DNA from: Paramylibacter ulvae
GTDB taxonomy: Bacteria > Pseudomonadota > Alphaproteobacteria > Rhodobacterales > Rhodobacteraceae
Reading direction: 5' to 3'
Length of the DNA: 64,000 nt
NCBI RefSeq assembly: GCF_014652655.1
Contig: NZ_BMZF01000001.1
Location: 1 to 64,000, forward strand
The notes beneath the pieces were generated by a model that was not told where the DNA came from, did no database searches, and saw only the letters and a list, made by a program, of their open reading frames with translations. The position numbers and the translations under genes were made by a program. Below are positions 16,239 to 25,841 of the stretch, in pieces (position 1 is the first letter of the stretch; every line of letters begins with the position of its first letter).

Positions 16239-17303
16239 TTACAAGCTGGTGAACAGCGCTTCAACCCGTCGTCGCAGCGGTGGGATGCAAAATATCCCAC
16301 GCATGATGATATTGCGCATCCACACTGCGATGGGGTTTTTCAGAGTCAGAACGTAACGCATGCGTTCGGTGATTGTCGCGTAAAACTGTGCTTGGGCCAC
16401 GCGATCTGTGCTAAACTGTGTGAAATCATTGTTGATAAAACACTGTGCCAACGCCGCCGCGTCCTGCATTGCCAAATTCATACCCCGCGCCCCAAGGGGG
16501 GTGTGAATATGCGCTGCATCCCCGATTAAAAACACCCGCCCGATTTGAAATTTGTCAACTGCGCGCACCCCTGCGTGAAAGGTCGCGACGCGGTTGGTTT
16601 TGCGCAATCCAACATCACTTGGGATCGCTGCCAGCGCATCCGTATGGCTTGAAAATGCGCGATAGCGTTTGTTGCCAATGGGCACAGCACCGGCGAAATG
16701 CCCGCCGCGCAATAGCCAGACCGACAAATCGTCGGGCAAATTGTCGGCATAAAAATCCGCAATCGACCACGGGTCGGGCAGGGTGAAACCATGGTGTTCT
16801 TGCCCAACCTGTTCGCGTACCACCGAATTGACCCCATCTGCGCCGATCACGTGGTGATAGATTTCCAACCGATCATTGATGGTTGCATGAACCGCGCCCG
16901 AAGTTTGGGATAATTCGGACAGATGGTGCGAAAACCGAACCGTGCCACCATGCGTTTCGAAATCCTGGCGGAGCAATGTTTCGGTTTCATCTTGGGGTAG
17001 GCCATAAACCTTGTGCATGTCACCTTCGGGAAAATTTATTCTGATCAAAGGTTTGCGGTTCATATGTAATGTCGCACCGTTCATTTGATGCGACGCGGTA
17101 CAGATCGTTTTTCGCAAATCATTGGGCAATAATTTTAGTGTTTTGGGAAACACACCCACCGCACGGCTCAGGTTATTTGGCGCATGGCGTTGTTCGATCA
17201 CATCCGCAATGATGCCCGCACGTGCCAATAATAATGCGAGCGTTAATCCCGCAGGGCCAGCGCCGACAATAAGGATGCGATTTGTTTGCTTGGTTTGGGT
17301 CAT
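16239..17303 (-). CDS. FAD-dependent monooxygenase (aromatic hydroxylase family)
   Basis: Flavin monooxygenase of 354 aa in the PHBH/UbiH superfamily. Seen: N-terminal dinucleotide motif ILIVGAGPAGLTLALLLARAG, the middle motif HHVIGADGVNSVVREQVG (DG motif) and the FAD-ribityl motif GRVFLIGDAAHIHTPLGARG. It lies between bolA and purL. It is shorter than TfdB/PheA enzymes, which carry an extra C-terminal thioredoxin-like domain. Substrate unknown. Confidence 0.85.
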   Translation of the reverse strand: MTQTKQTNRILIVGAGPAGLTLALLLARAGIIADVIEQRHAPNNLSRAVGVFPKTLKLLPNDLRKTICTASHQMNGATLHMNRKPLIRINFPEGDMHKVYGLPQDETETLLRQDFETHGGTVRFSHHLSELSQTSGAVHATINDRLEIYHHVIGADGVNSVVREQVGQEHHGFTLPDPWSIADFYADNLPDDLSVWLLRGGHFAGAVPIGNKRYRAFSSHTDALAAIPSDVGLRKTNRVATFHAGVRAVDKFQIGRVFLIGDAAHIHTPLGARGMNLAMQDAAALAQCFINNDFTQFSTDRVAQAQFYATITERMRYVLTLKNPIAVWMRNIIMRGIFCIPPLRRRVEALFTSL

Positions 17304-17357
17304 TTGGGTTTCCCAATCTTTGGAAAACCCTAGTGGGGGATAACCCCGATTGTCAAA

Positions 17358-19520
17358 TTACATCACGCGTGATGGCAGACCATTTTCAAATGCGGCCTTT
17401 GCATCGGACAGAGATAGTTTCGCATCACCCAATGCGATGTCTTTGCCGCCAAATGTGCCAATAACGGCCGCGGGAACGCCCGCTGATTTTGCCGCTGCGA
17501 TCAAACCATCTGCATTTTTTGTACCCAACAAATACCGCGCCTGATCTTCGCCAAAGAACCAGCCAGTGTCACCTGCGTTAAGTTTCACGCCAACGCCCGC
17601 CGCCATCGCCATTTCTGCCGCGGCCAGCGCCAAACCACCATCAGACAAATCATGTGCCGATGTGATTAGGTTTTGGCCATGAGCAGCGCGCACAAATTCA
17701 CCCGCATTGCGTTCCGCCGCCAGATCAACATGAGGGGCATCGCCATCTTCGCGGTCAAAAAGCTCTTTCAGAAGGGCAGATTGCCCAAGATGACCATCTG
17801 TTTTGCCGATTAATACCAGCGTATCGCCATCATTTGGTACATTGCTGATCATTTCATCGATATGGTTTAACAACCCAACCGCACCGATTGTGGGGGTTGG
17901 CAAGATACCCGCACCATCGGTTTCGTTATACAATGATACGTTGCCAGAAACGATGGGCATATCAAGTGCAGAAACAGCCTCGGCGATACCTTTGATACAG
18001 CCCACGAATTGCCCCATGATTTCGGGCTTTTCTGGATTACCAAAGTTCATGTTGTCGGTGGTGGCCAGCCCACGCGCACCTGTGGCGCACAGGTTGCGAT
18101 ATGCTTCTGCCACGGCTTGCTTGCCACCCTCGAACGGGTTGGCCTTGCAATATCGTGGGGTCACATCAGATGTGAATGCAACCGCCTTGTCCGTGCCATG
18201 CACGCGTACAACGCCCGCGTCGGAACCGGGGCGCGCGATTGTATCCGCACCTACCATTGAATCGTATTGCTCATAGACCCAGCGACGGGACGAATAATTG
18301 GCACTGCCCAGCAATTGGTGCAACGCATCGGCGGCATCAACGCTTGGTACATCTGTTAATGGTGCCGCTGCGGGTGTTTCCACCCATGGGCGGTCATATT
18401 CAGGGGCGGTGCCTGACAATGCCTTGAGCGGTAAATCGGCCTTCACTTCGCCATTATGAACAATTAAGAAACGATCCTCTGGGATGGTTTCACCAACGAT
18501 GGCAAAATCCAGATCCCATTTTTCAAACACGGCGCGTGCCTCTGCTTCTAATTCGGGTTTCAGAACCATCAACATGCGTTCTTGGGATTCTGACAGCATC
18601 ATTTCATAGGCTGTCATATTCTCTTCGCGTTGCGGCACATCTTCGAGGTTTAGCTTGACGCCAAGGTTCCCCTTGTCACCCATTTCAACGGCGGAACAAG
18701 TTAGACCAGCCGCACCCATGTCCTGAATTGAAATCACCGCACCCGTTGCCATTAATTCAAGGGTTGCCTCCATTAGGCGTTTTTCTGTGAATGGGTCACC
18801 CACCTGAACAGTGGGGCGTTTTTCTTCGATCGTGTCGTCAAATTCTGCGGATGCCATGGTTGCGCCGCCAACGCCATCACGACCCGTTTTTGCACCCAGA
18901 TAAACAACGGGCATACCAACGCCAGAGGCCGCAGAATAAAAAATCTTGTCCGTATCGGCCAGACCTGCGGCAAACGCGTTAACCAAACAGTTGTTGTTAT
19001 AAGCGGAATGAAAACGCACCTCGCCACCCACGGTGGGGACACCGAAACAATTGCCGTAACCGCCAACGCCTTCGACCACGCCATTGATCAATGATTTTGT
19101 TTTACGGTGTGAAAATTCACCAAATGACAGGCTATTCATCGCTGCAATCGGGCGCGCACCCATGGTGAAAACATCGCGCAGAATGCCGCCAACACCCGTG
19201 GCCGCACCTTGGTAGGGCTCGATATATGATGGGTGGTTATGGCTTTCCATTTTGAAAACGATGCACTGACCATCGCCTATATCCACGATGCCTGCGTTTT
19301 CACCAGGGCCACAGATAACCTGTGGGCCTTCTGTGGGCAGGGTGCGTAGCCATTTTTTTGATGATTTATATGAACAATGTTCGTTCCACATCGCAGAAAA
19401 AATACCAAGCTCGGTATATGTTGGCACGCGGCCAATGATTTCCAGCAAACGTTCGTATTCGTCGGGCGAAATCCCGTGTGATGCGATCAGTTCTTGGTTG
19501 ATTTCTGGTTCGTTCGACAT
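17358..19520 (-). CDS. purL: Phosphoribosylformylglycinamidine synthase subunit PurL
   Basis: Synthetase subunit of 720 aa for step four of purine synthesis (FGAR to FGAM). The length fits the small-type PurL that works with separate PurS and PurQ, which are not in the window. Seen: the N-terminal ATP region [33 protein letters not shown], the [13 protein letters not shown] segment and [18 protein letters not shown] near the C-terminus. A 54-bp space separates it from the flavin monooxygenase gene downstream. Confidence 0.96.
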   Translation of the reverse strand: MSNEPEINQELIASHGISPDEYERLLEIIGRVPTYTELGIFSAMWNEHCSYKSSKKWLRTLPTEGPQVICGPGENAGIVDIGDGQCIVFKMESHNHPSYIEPYQGAATGVGGILRDVFTMGARPIAAMNSLSFGEFSHRKTKSLINGVVEGVGGYGNCFGVPTVGGEVRFHSAYNNNCLVNAFAAGLADTDKIFYSAASGVGMPVVYLGAKTGRDGVGGATMASAEFDDTIEEKRPTVQVGDPFTEKRLMEATLELMATGAVISIQDMGAAGLTCSAVEMGDKGNLGVKLNLEDVPQREENMTAYEMMLSESQERMLMVLKPELEAEARAVFEKWDLDFAIVGETIPEDRFLIVHNGEVKADLPLKALSGTAPEYDRPWVETPAAAPLTDVPSVDAADALHQLLGSANYSSRRWVYEQYDSMVGADTIARPGSDAGVVRVHGTDKAVAFTSDVTPRYCKANPFEGGKQAVAEAYRNLCATGARGLATTDNMNFGNPEKPEIMGQFVGCIKGIAEAVSALDMPIVSGNVSLYNETDGAGILPTPTIGAVGLLNHIDEMISNVPNDGDTLVLIGKTDGHLGQSALLKELFDREDGDAPHVDLAAERNAGEFVRAAHGQNLITSAHDLSDGGLALAAAEMAMAAGVGVKLNAGDTGWFFGEDQARYLLGTKNADGLIAAAKSAGVPAAVIGTFGGKDIALGDAKLSLSDAKAAFENGLPSRVM

Positions 19521-19648
19521 GGGGCGCCCTCAGTATAGGATTCTCTGCCCGCCTTTTATGGGTTCCAAGCCTTGGGGAAAAGCCAGAAAAGACGGGCAAA
19601 TTGGCGCGTATGTCAAAAAACGCGAATTTTTATCGCATTTGGGTGGGT

Positions 19649-20686
19649 TTAGGCGACGTTACCAACGCGAATAACGCGTTTGCCGAAGGCTTCACCGTTG
19701 AGCAATCCGATAAATGCCTCTGGGGCGTTTTCCAACCCGTCGATGATTTCTTCTCGGTATTTGATTTTTCCTTCTTTGATCCAACCAATCATTTGTGCGG
19801 CAAATTCTGGGTACAGATGACCAAAATCGTCAAAGATAATAAAACCGCGCATTGTAATGCGACGCGTCAACAATTGCCCCATCAACATTCCCATCCGATC
19901 AGGGCCATCGGGTAGGGATGTGGCGTTATATTGCGAAATCAAACCACACAACGGAATACGCGCACCCGTGTTTAACAACGGCATCACCGCATCAAACACT
20001 TTGCCACCGACGTTTTCGAAATAAATGTCGATCCCATCGGGGGTGGCCGCGGCTAGATCACCGTTCAACGTATCGGTTTTGTAATCTACACAGGCATCAA
20101 AACCCAGTTCATCAACGGCATAAGCACATTTTTCTGCGCCCCCCGCAATGCCAACCACACGACAGCCAAGGATTTTGGCAATCTGCCCAACGGTTGCACC
20201 AACAGGGCCCGTTGCGCCGCCGACCACCACGGTTTCACCCGCCTTTGGCATCCCAATTTGGGTCAAACCCGCCCAGGCGGTGAATCCCGGCATGCCCAAC
20301 ACACCCAGCGCCCATGACGGGTTTTGGGGTGTTGTGCCCAATGAATTGACCATCGTACCATCCGATATCGCATAATCCTGCCAGCCGCTGAACGATACGA
20401 CATATTCGCCTTTGCTGAATTTTGGATTGTTGGACGCGATCACCTCTGCCACCGTACCACCAACCATCACATCGCCAATTTCTACCGGATCAGCATAAGA
20501 TTTCGCCGCGCTCATGCGCCCACGCATGTAAGGGTCGAGCGACAAGAATTGCGTGCGCAGCAACATTTCACCATTCTGTGGTGTTGGAATATCGGCAGTT
20601 TCCATGCGCAATGTGTTTTCGTTTGGCTCACCGTTGGGCCGTTCGGCCAAGACAAGACGGCGGTTGGTTTTTGATGTTTGTGGCAT
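19649..20686 (-). CDS. NADP-dependent oxidoreductase, MDR superfamily (CurA/YncB-like)
   Basis: Medium-chain reductase of 345 aa of the zinc-independent leukotriene B4 dehydrogenase/CurA group, which reduces enones with NADPH. Seen: SLDPYMRGRM near the N-terminus, the nucleotide motif GATGPVGATVGQIAKILG with GIAGGAEK, and DIYFENVGGKVFDAV. ATG 20686 is chosen over 20719 because GAGGG lies upstream. It has its own promoter region and no clear operon partner. Confidence 0.88.
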   Translation of the reverse strand: MPQTSKTNRRLVLAERPNGEPNENTLRMETADIPTPQNGEMLLRTQFLSLDPYMRGRMSAAKSYADPVEIGDVMVGGTVAEVIASNNPKFSKGEYVVSFSGWQDYAISDGTMVNSLGTTPQNPSWALGVLGMPGFTAWAGLTQIGMPKAGETVVVGGATGPVGATVGQIAKILGCRVVGIAGGAEKCAYAVDELGFDACVDYKTDTLNGDLAAATPDGIDIYFENVGGKVFDAVMPLLNTGARIPLCGLISQYNATSLPDGPDRMGMLMGQLLTRRITMRGFIIFDDFGHLYPEFAAQMIGWIKEGKIKYREEIIDGLENAPEAFIGLLNGEAFGKRVIRVGNVA

Positions 20687-20796
20687 GTATTTCCCTCTGG
20701 GGTTCGAGTTTGTTAGCATTGCTTACTTTGAAGGTATGCAAGTCACAACACCAAGGTGAATGTATCACAGAGTGTTGAAGTTAATTTTCGATTGGA

Positions 20797-20827
20797 CAAA
20801 AAAAGAGGCCGAGCAAAAGCTCGGCCT
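20797..20827 (-). terminator. Rho-independent terminator of candidate sRNA
   Basis: Perfect 9-bp stem AGGCCGAGC/GCTCGGCCT with an AAAA loop (20806-20827). On the minus strand it is followed by CTTTTTTT. It is a strong minus-strand terminator about 180 nt after the LysR stop codon. Confidence 0.9.
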
Positions 20828-20883
20828 AAGTCCAACAGGGAGGTGAAGATAACAGGAGCACGAAGCTCTACTGTCGTCTTCAT
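20798..20883 (-). ncRNA. Candidate small regulatory RNA downstream of LysR gene
   Basis: About 86 nt. Read on the minus strand: a 5' stem-loop (GAAGA/TCTTC, ACAG/CTGT and GAGC/GCTC pairings around a TTCGT loop, roughly 20844-20880), an unpaired linker containing CACCTCCCTG, and the terminator stem. The CCUCCC linker is complementary to Shine-Dalgarno sequences, as in several alphaproteobacterial trans-acting sRNAs. A TATAGT -10-like box lies at 20891-20896. It could alternatively be processed from the 3' UTR of the LysR mRNA. Confidence 0.6.
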
Positions 20884-20924
20884 GAATGAAACTATAAGTT
20901 AGAAGGGTTAATAACAACTTCCGA

Positions 20925-20947
20925 AACTGCATAACCGTTATGCAGTT
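20925..20947. promoter_or_regulatory. LysR-type operator-like palindrome upstream of the sRNA
   Basis: Perfect palindrome with 11-bp arms (AACTGCATAAC, one central base, GTTATGCAGTT) containing a T-N11-A core. Its centre is about 53 bp upstream of the predicted sRNA start, the normal activator position for LysR regulators. The half-site GTTATGC also occurs at 21981-21987 in front of the LysR gene. Confidence 0.6.
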
Positions 20948-21008
20948 CATTCATAACTTGGTCATTATTTGTGCAACGCATTGATAATGCGGGTTAATTG
21001 TTACGCAA

Positions 21009-21920
21009 TTACATCACATTTTCGCGTTGATCAACGGCGCGGCGGTACGCTTTTATCTCTTCTACGACGAAATCACGGAATGCATTGACGCGTTTTGAAT
21101 GGCGAAGTTCCTCTGGATAGGCCAAAAATACGGGGATTTCTTTGCTCTCGTCATTGGGCAAAACGCGCACCAATTCGGGCACCAAGGATGAGACATAATC
21201 GGGCATGACTCCGATTCCAACATCATGCATTGTGGCCTGCATCACGCCGAAATAATTATTCACGGTCATATGTTTGATATGCTGTTCATCGGCCAAAACG
21301 GTTTTCAACCATGACACGCTTTCGTTCACTTGGCGTGCGGTCAAACTTTGGCTGATAATGCGGTGGCTTTGCAAATCCTCCACCGTTTCGGGGGTGCCGT
21401 GTTTATCCAAATAGGGTTGGCTGGCATAAAGCTGCATATTCACCGTCATGATGCGTCGGCGCACCAGATCGGCCTGTGATGGCTCTTTCATACGAATGGC
21501 AACATCGGCCTCGCGCATGGGTAAATCCAAAACGCGCTCTTCAAGGATCAGATCGATTTTCAGCTCTGGGTATAATTCGTATAATCGTCCCATACGCGGC
21601 GCGAGCCAAAGCGTGCCAAAACCCGTCGTCGTGGTCACGCGCAATTCACCAAACACCTCATCTTCGCTATCGCGAATGCGTGCCTCTGCTGTTTCCAGCT
21701 TTTTGGACATGTCTTGGGTTGCGGTAAATAACAATTCGCCTTGTTCCGTTAGGATAAGCCCACGCGCATGTCGGTGGAACAGGATCACGTTAAGGCTTTC
21801 TTCGAGCGATCGAATTTGGCGGCTGACAGCGGATTGCGACAGGTGCAATTTGTCACCCGCATGGGTCAAACTGCCAATATCGGCCACTGCATGAAAAATG
21901 CGTAACTTGTCCCAATCCAT
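21009..21920 (-). CDS. LysR-family transcriptional regulator adjacent to candidate sRNA
   Basis: Regulator of 303 aa. N-terminal winged HTH (MDWDKLRIFHAVADIGSLTH, then HLSQSAVSRQIRSLEESL, residues 1-60) and an effector domain (about 90-290) with VTTTTGFGTLWLAPRMGRLY. The RBS GGGAGG precedes the ATG. The next element downstream on the same strand is a palindrome followed by a candidate sRNA. The sequence matches my recollection of a LysR group well conserved in Rhodobacteraceae. Target genes unknown. Confidence 0.9.
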   Translation of the reverse strand: MDWDKLRIFHAVADIGSLTHAGDKLHLSQSAVSRQIRSLEESLNVILFHRHARGLILTEQGELLFTATQDMSKKLETAEARIRDSEDEVFGELRVTTTTGFGTLWLAPRMGRLYELYPELKIDLILEERVLDLPMREADVAIRMKEPSQADLVRRRIMTVNMQLYASQPYLDKHGTPETVEDLQSHRIISQSLTARQVNESVSWLKTVLADEQHIKHMTVNNYFGVMQATMHDVGIGVMPDYVSSLVPELVRVLPNDESKEIPVFLAYPEELRHSKRVNAFRDFVVEEIKAYRRAVDQRENVM

Positions 21921-22026
21921 GTGGGAACCTCCCTGAGAAGCTATGTTGGCTGCACAGTTCTGCTATGCATTTTTTGCAAAGTTATGCGAATTTTCAAAGC
22001 GTGGAAAGTACGAAAGTGACGCAAAG

Positions 22027-22254
22027 TTAACTTTTGCGCAGAAAATAGACCTGCGGATCGCTATCGGTGTCGGATGCGACCAATTGATGGCCTTGTTCAG
22101 TGCAAAAATGGGGCACATCAATGATGGCAGCAGGGTCATCGGCCAACATGCGCAACACTTGTCCTGAATCCAATGCCATCAACCGTTTGCGCGCACGCAA
22201 TACGGGCAGGGGGCACAACAGGCCCGTCGCATCAAGTTCAGCATCATAATCCAT
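22027..22254 (-). CDS. TusA-family sulfurtransferase
   Basis: SirA/TusA-like protein of 75 aa carrying persulfide sulfur. The N-terminal motif LDATGLLCPLPVLRARKRLMAL contains the catalytic Cys in the CPxP motif; the remainder forms the two-layer fold (VLRMLADDPAAIIDVPHFCTEQGHQLV). It has its own start 104 bp before the divergent hydrolase-like gene. A role in tRNA thiolation or general sulfur relay is expected. Confidence 0.88.
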   Translation of the reverse strand: MDYDAELDATGLLCPLPVLRARKRLMALDSGQVLRMLADDPAAIIDVPHFCTEQGHQLVASDTDSDPQVYFLRKS

Positions 22255-22357
22255 GGCTGTGATCTAGGGCGTTAATGTAAAATTGTCCAGTGATTGCACA
22301 GGGTTACTTTCTGGAAATTCTCTGCTTATATGATGGCGAAAGATATGTAAGGCGAGC

Positions 22358-23560
22358 ATGGCAGATCAAAATTCATTCGTGAAAAAGCGCAAGGTGTTTT
22401 ACGTGCCGGGCTATGATCCGATGTTGCCGCGTCGATACCGCGAACGCTATCGCAGTGAAGGCGCAGCACAGGCCGAAATCTCAGGCTATGAATTGGCAAT
22501 TAAGGGGCGCACAGGTGGGCGTGACAATTACGGCTGGTCGGTGAATGCGCAAATTGATGGACATGAAACCGAAACCCAAATTGATTTCCTGCTTTGGTCG
22601 GATATCGTTGAAAACCAGATGAAAACCAGCGTGTTCGCTAGTTTCATTACCCTGTTAAAAACCCATTGGATTTACATTGGCTCAGGTGCTGTATGGCAAT
22701 TGTTCCGCATGCCAAATATGCCAATGATTGCAGCACTTTATCCATCCATCGCATTGATATTACAGATAATCATTGCGGCCTTGATCGTGTGGGGTGGCGC
22801 GGCCATGTTGGGTTGGATTGGCGCGTTGGTTGGTATTGCATTGGCGTGGGGTTTTTTACATTGGATCAAGCGATATGACAATAAAACCTATGTCAATTAT
22901 TTGCTGACCGATTATGCATTTGCATCCTACAAGGCGGGGGAATATTCGCCCGATATGTCCGCACGCATGGCGGAATTTTCAAATACGATCCACGCCGCGA
23001 TGACCGAAGATGTGGACGAGGTTTTGATCGTTGGCCATTCTTGCGGTGCGCATTTGTCCGTTACGATCCTTGCGGATGTGTTGCGCAAAGGAATGCCCGA
23101 TAATGCGCCCAAGCTGGCGTTTTTGTCATTGGGACAGGTCACGCCAATGGTTAGCTTTCTGCCCAATGCGTGGCGATTGCGCCGTGATTTGAACTTCCTT
23201 TCAAACCGGGATGACATCACATGGGTGGATGTGACCGCCCCTGGTGATGGCGCCTGTCATGCGCTGTGTGATCCTGTCAAAGTGTCGGGTGTTGCTCCCG
23301 CAGATGCACGTTGGCCCTTGGTGATTTCGGCATCATTTTCGCAATCTCTAAAACCCGAAACATTCAAAAAGCTGCGCTATCAATTTTTCCGAATGCATTT
23401 TCAATATCTTTGCGCATTTGATCAGCCAAAAGATTACGATTATTTCCAGATCACGGCGGGGCCATTAACCCTGCGGGATCGGTATCATGGGCGCAACCCA
23501 AGCCCGTCGCGGATTGAAAAACCATATGCGAAATATCGGTCCATGGAACCAAGCGTATGA
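22358..23560 (+). CDS. Membrane alpha/beta-hydrolase-like protein of unknown function
   Basis: Protein of 400 aa. It begins with a strand-like RKVFYVPGYDP, has two to three hydrophobic helices at about 105-170 (including the IALILQIIIAALIVWGG helix), then a nucleophile elbow VLIVGHSCGAHLSV with Ser228 in G-H-S-C-G, typical of alpha/beta hydrolases. The membrane insertion between the first strand and the elbow is unusual. It overlaps the cytochrome P450 gene by 4 nt (ATGA), so the two are translated together. No named family recognised; lipase/esterase activity is a guess from the GHSCG motif. Confidence 0.75.
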   Translation: MADQNSFVKKRKVFYVPGYDPMLPRRYRERYRSEGAAQAEISGYELAIKGRTGGRDNYGWSVNAQIDGHETETQIDFLLWSDIVENQMKTSVFASFITLLKTHWIYIGSGAVWQLFRMPNMPMIAALYPSIALILQIIIAALIVWGGAAMLGWIGALVGIALAWGFLHWIKRYDNKTYVNYLLTDYAFASYKAGEYSPDMSARMAEFSNTIHAAMTEDVDEVLIVGHSCGAHLSVTILADVLRKGMPDNAPKLAFLSLGQVTPMVSFLPNAWRLRRDLNFLSNRDDITWVDVTAPGDGACHALCDPVKVSGVAPADARWPLVISASFSQSLKPETFKKLRYQFFRMHFQYLCAFDQPKDYDYFQITAGPLTLRDRYHGRNPSPSRIEKPYAKYRSMEPSV

Positions 23561-24921
23561 GTGATGATATCACCCCACCAAAACCCAGCGCGCGCAAGGA
23601 ACGCGTTTCAGTTTTTACCCATATCCGTTTGTTTCGACAGGATATTTTTGCATCACAACCTGCGAAATTATACCGTGCATGGATGGCAGAATTTCGCATG
23701 TTGTTATTCAAATCCTATTTCATCAACGATCCCAATTTGGTTGGAACCGTGTTAAAAAAACGCTCCGATGATTTTCCAAAATCGGAAATCGTCACGGCGG
23801 GTTTGTTTTCGTTATTGGGCAAAAGTGTCTTTGTCACCAATGGTGACTTATGGAAAAAACAACGCCGTATCATTGATCCCGCGTTCGAGGGCGGGCGTCT
23901 GCGCGATGTGTTCCCATCCATGTTGGCGGCGGCGAATGAAAGTGTGGGGCGTTTAGGCCCCTTGGCGGATGGAACGCCCGTTGAAATAGAAGAGCAAACA
24001 TCGCAATTGGCCGCCGATGTGATTTTTCGTACCCTGTTTTCCATCCCGATCAGCGATGAAATCGCCAGTGAAACATTTGAAAAATTCCGTGCCTATCAAC
24101 GCACACAGCCCTTGTTAAATATCGCGGCATTCTTGAAACGCCCAAGCTGGGTGCCAAAAATGCAGCGACGCGCCACCAAACGCGCCGCGCACGATGTACG
24201 CACGATGCTCACCCGTTTGACGATGGATCGCGCGGCGATGATTGCAAATGGCGCTGCACCCGATGATTTGGCGACAAAAATCATGACGACACGCGACCCT
24301 GAAACCGGTGATTTGTTTACATCCAATGAAATGGTGGATCAGGTGGCGATTTTTTTCCTTGCGGGGCATGAAACATCGGCCTCTGCGCTGGCTTGGGCAT
24401 TATATCTGTTGGCGCTGGATCAAGATGCGCAGGCGCGGGTGTTTGATGAAATATCAACACTTGATGAATTCACTTTTGGCAACCTTTCGAAACTGCCATT
24501 CACCCGCGATGTGTTTCGTGAAACGCTGCGCTTGTATCCGCCCGTGCCGATGATGGTGCGCGAAACCACGCGCCCTGAAATTTTTCGCGAACGTAAGATA
24601 AAGGTGGGGTCACAAATCATCCTGTCGCCATGGCACATCCAACGCCACGAACGCCTGTGGGATCGCCCAGATGTTTTTGATCCTGATCGTTGGAAAACGG
24701 ATGAAACCCGCAAATGCGCACGTGAAGCCTATATGCCGTTTTCGGCGGGTACACGCGTGTGCACGGGGGCAGGTTTCGCAATGGTCGAAGGTGTTGTTTT
24801 GCTCACCACCTTAATACGAGCATATAAATTTGAAGTGGTTGCTGGACAGATTCCTACACCCGTTGCGCATCTGACGGTGCGTGCCAAGGATGGAATTTAT
24901 GTACGGCTGACCAAACGATAA
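23557..24921 (+). CDS. Cytochrome P450
   Basis: Heme-thiolate monooxygenase of 454 aa. I-helix motif FFLAGHETSASAL (AGHET at 269-273), K-helix ExxR in RETLRLYPPVPM (322-325), PERF-like FDPDRW and heme-binding FSAGTRVCTGAGFA with the proximal Cys at 402. The AGHET and YPPVP features are typical of fatty-acid or terpenoid-type P450s such as CYP102/CYP4-like groups, but the substrate cannot be read. No ferredoxin or reductase gene is adjacent. It is translationally coupled to the hydrolase-like membrane protein upstream. Confidence 0.92.
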   Translation: MSDDITPPKPSARKERVSVFTHIRLFRQDIFASQPAKLYRAWMAEFRMLLFKSYFINDPNLVGTVLKKRSDDFPKSEIVTAGLFSLLGKSVFVTNGDLWKKQRRIIDPAFEGGRLRDVFPSMLAAANESVGRLGPLADGTPVEIEEQTSQLAADVIFRTLFSIPISDEIASETFEKFRAYQRTQPLLNIAAFLKRPSWVPKMQRRATKRAAHDVRTMLTRLTMDRAAMIANGAAPDDLATKIMTTRDPETGDLFTSNEMVDQVAIFFLAGHETSASALAWALYLLALDQDAQARVFDEISTLDEFTFGNLSKLPFTRDVFRETLRLYPPVPMMVRETTRPEIFRERKIKVGSQIILSPWHIQRHERLWDRPDVFDPDRWKTDETRKCAREAYMPFSAGTRVCTGAGFAMVEGVVLLTTLIRAYKFEVVAGQIPTPVAHLTVRAKDGIYVRLTKR

Positions 24922-25079
24922 TTCATTTTGCCATAGATTTCCGCGAATAATGCGTCCTCTTCGGCAGGGGTCAGCCATTTGCGTTTCTTAACAGCATCAA
25001 CGTTGTTTTTGGCGCTTGCCTGATTAGAACCGACTGGTGTTGCAGATTTAAAGTCAGCGAATTTCAAAAAACGTGTCAT
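24897..25079 (-). CDS. Small basic protein, unknown function
   Basis: Protein of 60 aa, starting MTRFLKFADFKSATPVG, with a predicted helix KKRKWLTPAEEDALFAEIYGKM. An AAGGG sequence sits about 9 nt before the ATG, supporting expression. It overlaps the P450 3' end by 25 nt on the opposite strand. No family recognised. Confidence 0.45.
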   Translation of the reverse strand: MTRFLKFADFKSATPVGSNQASAKNNVDAVKKRKWLTPAEEDALFAEIYGKMNYRLVSRT

Positions 25080-25169
25080 TGCTCGATACCCTTGTTTTTG
25101 TTTTGTTATACTTAGTTAGATAGGAACCAAATTTAAGATTTTTGCGTTCTTATTTAGGTAACAATATGT

Positions 25170-25406
25170 TCAACGGGGGGTGATTTGATCTTGGTAATGC
25201 GCCAGAACATATAACCGTATTGCAGAGGCTAATCCTGTTGAAACACCGCGATCTGCGTCGATTTCTGCGGCCAAAACATTGATTGGCAATCCGCGTTGCT
25301 GGGCGATGTGTTTGAACGCCCGCCAAAACGGTTCTTCCAGCGACACGCTTGTACGGTGCCCCTTGAGTGTCAAAGAATGTTTTTGTGGTCTTGCGTCATC
25401 GGCCAT
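25170..25406 (-). CDS. Ribbon-helix-helix domain protein
   Basis: Protein of 78 aa with the RHH_4-type pattern KHSLTLKGHRTSVSLEEPFWRAF, then IAQQRGLPINVLAAEIDA and GLASAIRLYVLAHY. Such proteins are small DNA-binding or antitoxin-like factors common near fumC and sspB in Rhodobacterales. ATG 25406 starts the family-typical N-terminus; an in-frame ATG at 25448 is the alternative. No toxin gene is adjacent. Confidence 0.75.
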   Translation of the reverse strand: MADDARPQKHSLTLKGHRTSVSLEEPFWRAFKHIAQQRGLPINVLAAEIDADRGVSTGLASAIRLYVLAHYQDQITPR

Positions 25407-25494
25407 GATGTTTGATTGGCGGATTGAATATGGTTTGTCTAGTAACATTGCGTTGTGCGGTCCGATCCCCCCAGATCAGACCGCACAGCGGCAA

Positions 25495-25680
25495 TTATTC
25501 GCCTGCAAAAACGTTATTTGTGTAATCCATTTCGCGCGGTGTGCCTTCGAAGGTTGAACCAATCATTTTCAACATTGATACATCCACACGTGGTGCATTT
25601 GCACCACCAAGTTTCAGCGGAAGCATGATAACGTTGCTGCGGTTTTCGTCGTTAGAATGTGAAATATAATCCAAAGGCAT
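25495..25680 (-). CDS. Small hypothetical protein
   Basis: Protein of 61 aa (MPLDYISHSNDENRSNVIML...). Contains LPLKLGGANAPRVDVSMLKMIG and ends FEGTPREMDYTNNVFAGE. No TM or signal. An in-frame GTG at 25713 could extend it by 11 aa. Composition looks coding, but no family is recognised. It lies between the RHH gene and fumC on the same strand. Confidence 0.5.
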   Translation of the reverse strand: MPLDYISHSNDENRSNVIMLPLKLGGANAPRVDVSMLKMIGSTFEGTPREMDYTNNVFAGE

Positions 25681-25789
25681 AATACTAAGTTCCCAATTAA
25701 GTTTTTCGCTCACCCCCTAAATGAACTGGGAAATGTGAATTTTCAGGGCTGAATTAGGGCGATATTGTGCCAAATGGTTAAAATGAATG

Positions 25790-25818
25790 CGCCGACACGG
25801 GGGAAACCCGCATCGGCG
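25790..25818 (-). terminator. Hairpin downstream of fumC, probable terminator
   Basis: Stem CGCCGA/TCGGCG plus CGGG/CCCG around a GAAA loop, 23 bp after the fumC stop. On the minus strand it is followed only by ATTCATTTT, a weak T tract; on the plus strand by TAAAAAA. Confidence 0.55.
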
Positions 25819-25841
25819 TAAAAAATAGTGTTTATTTTTGG

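Noticed and set aside
20765-20950. 61-aa minus-strand open frame
   Set aside because: It spans the palindrome, sRNA stem-loop and terminator; the RNA structure explains the sequence better.
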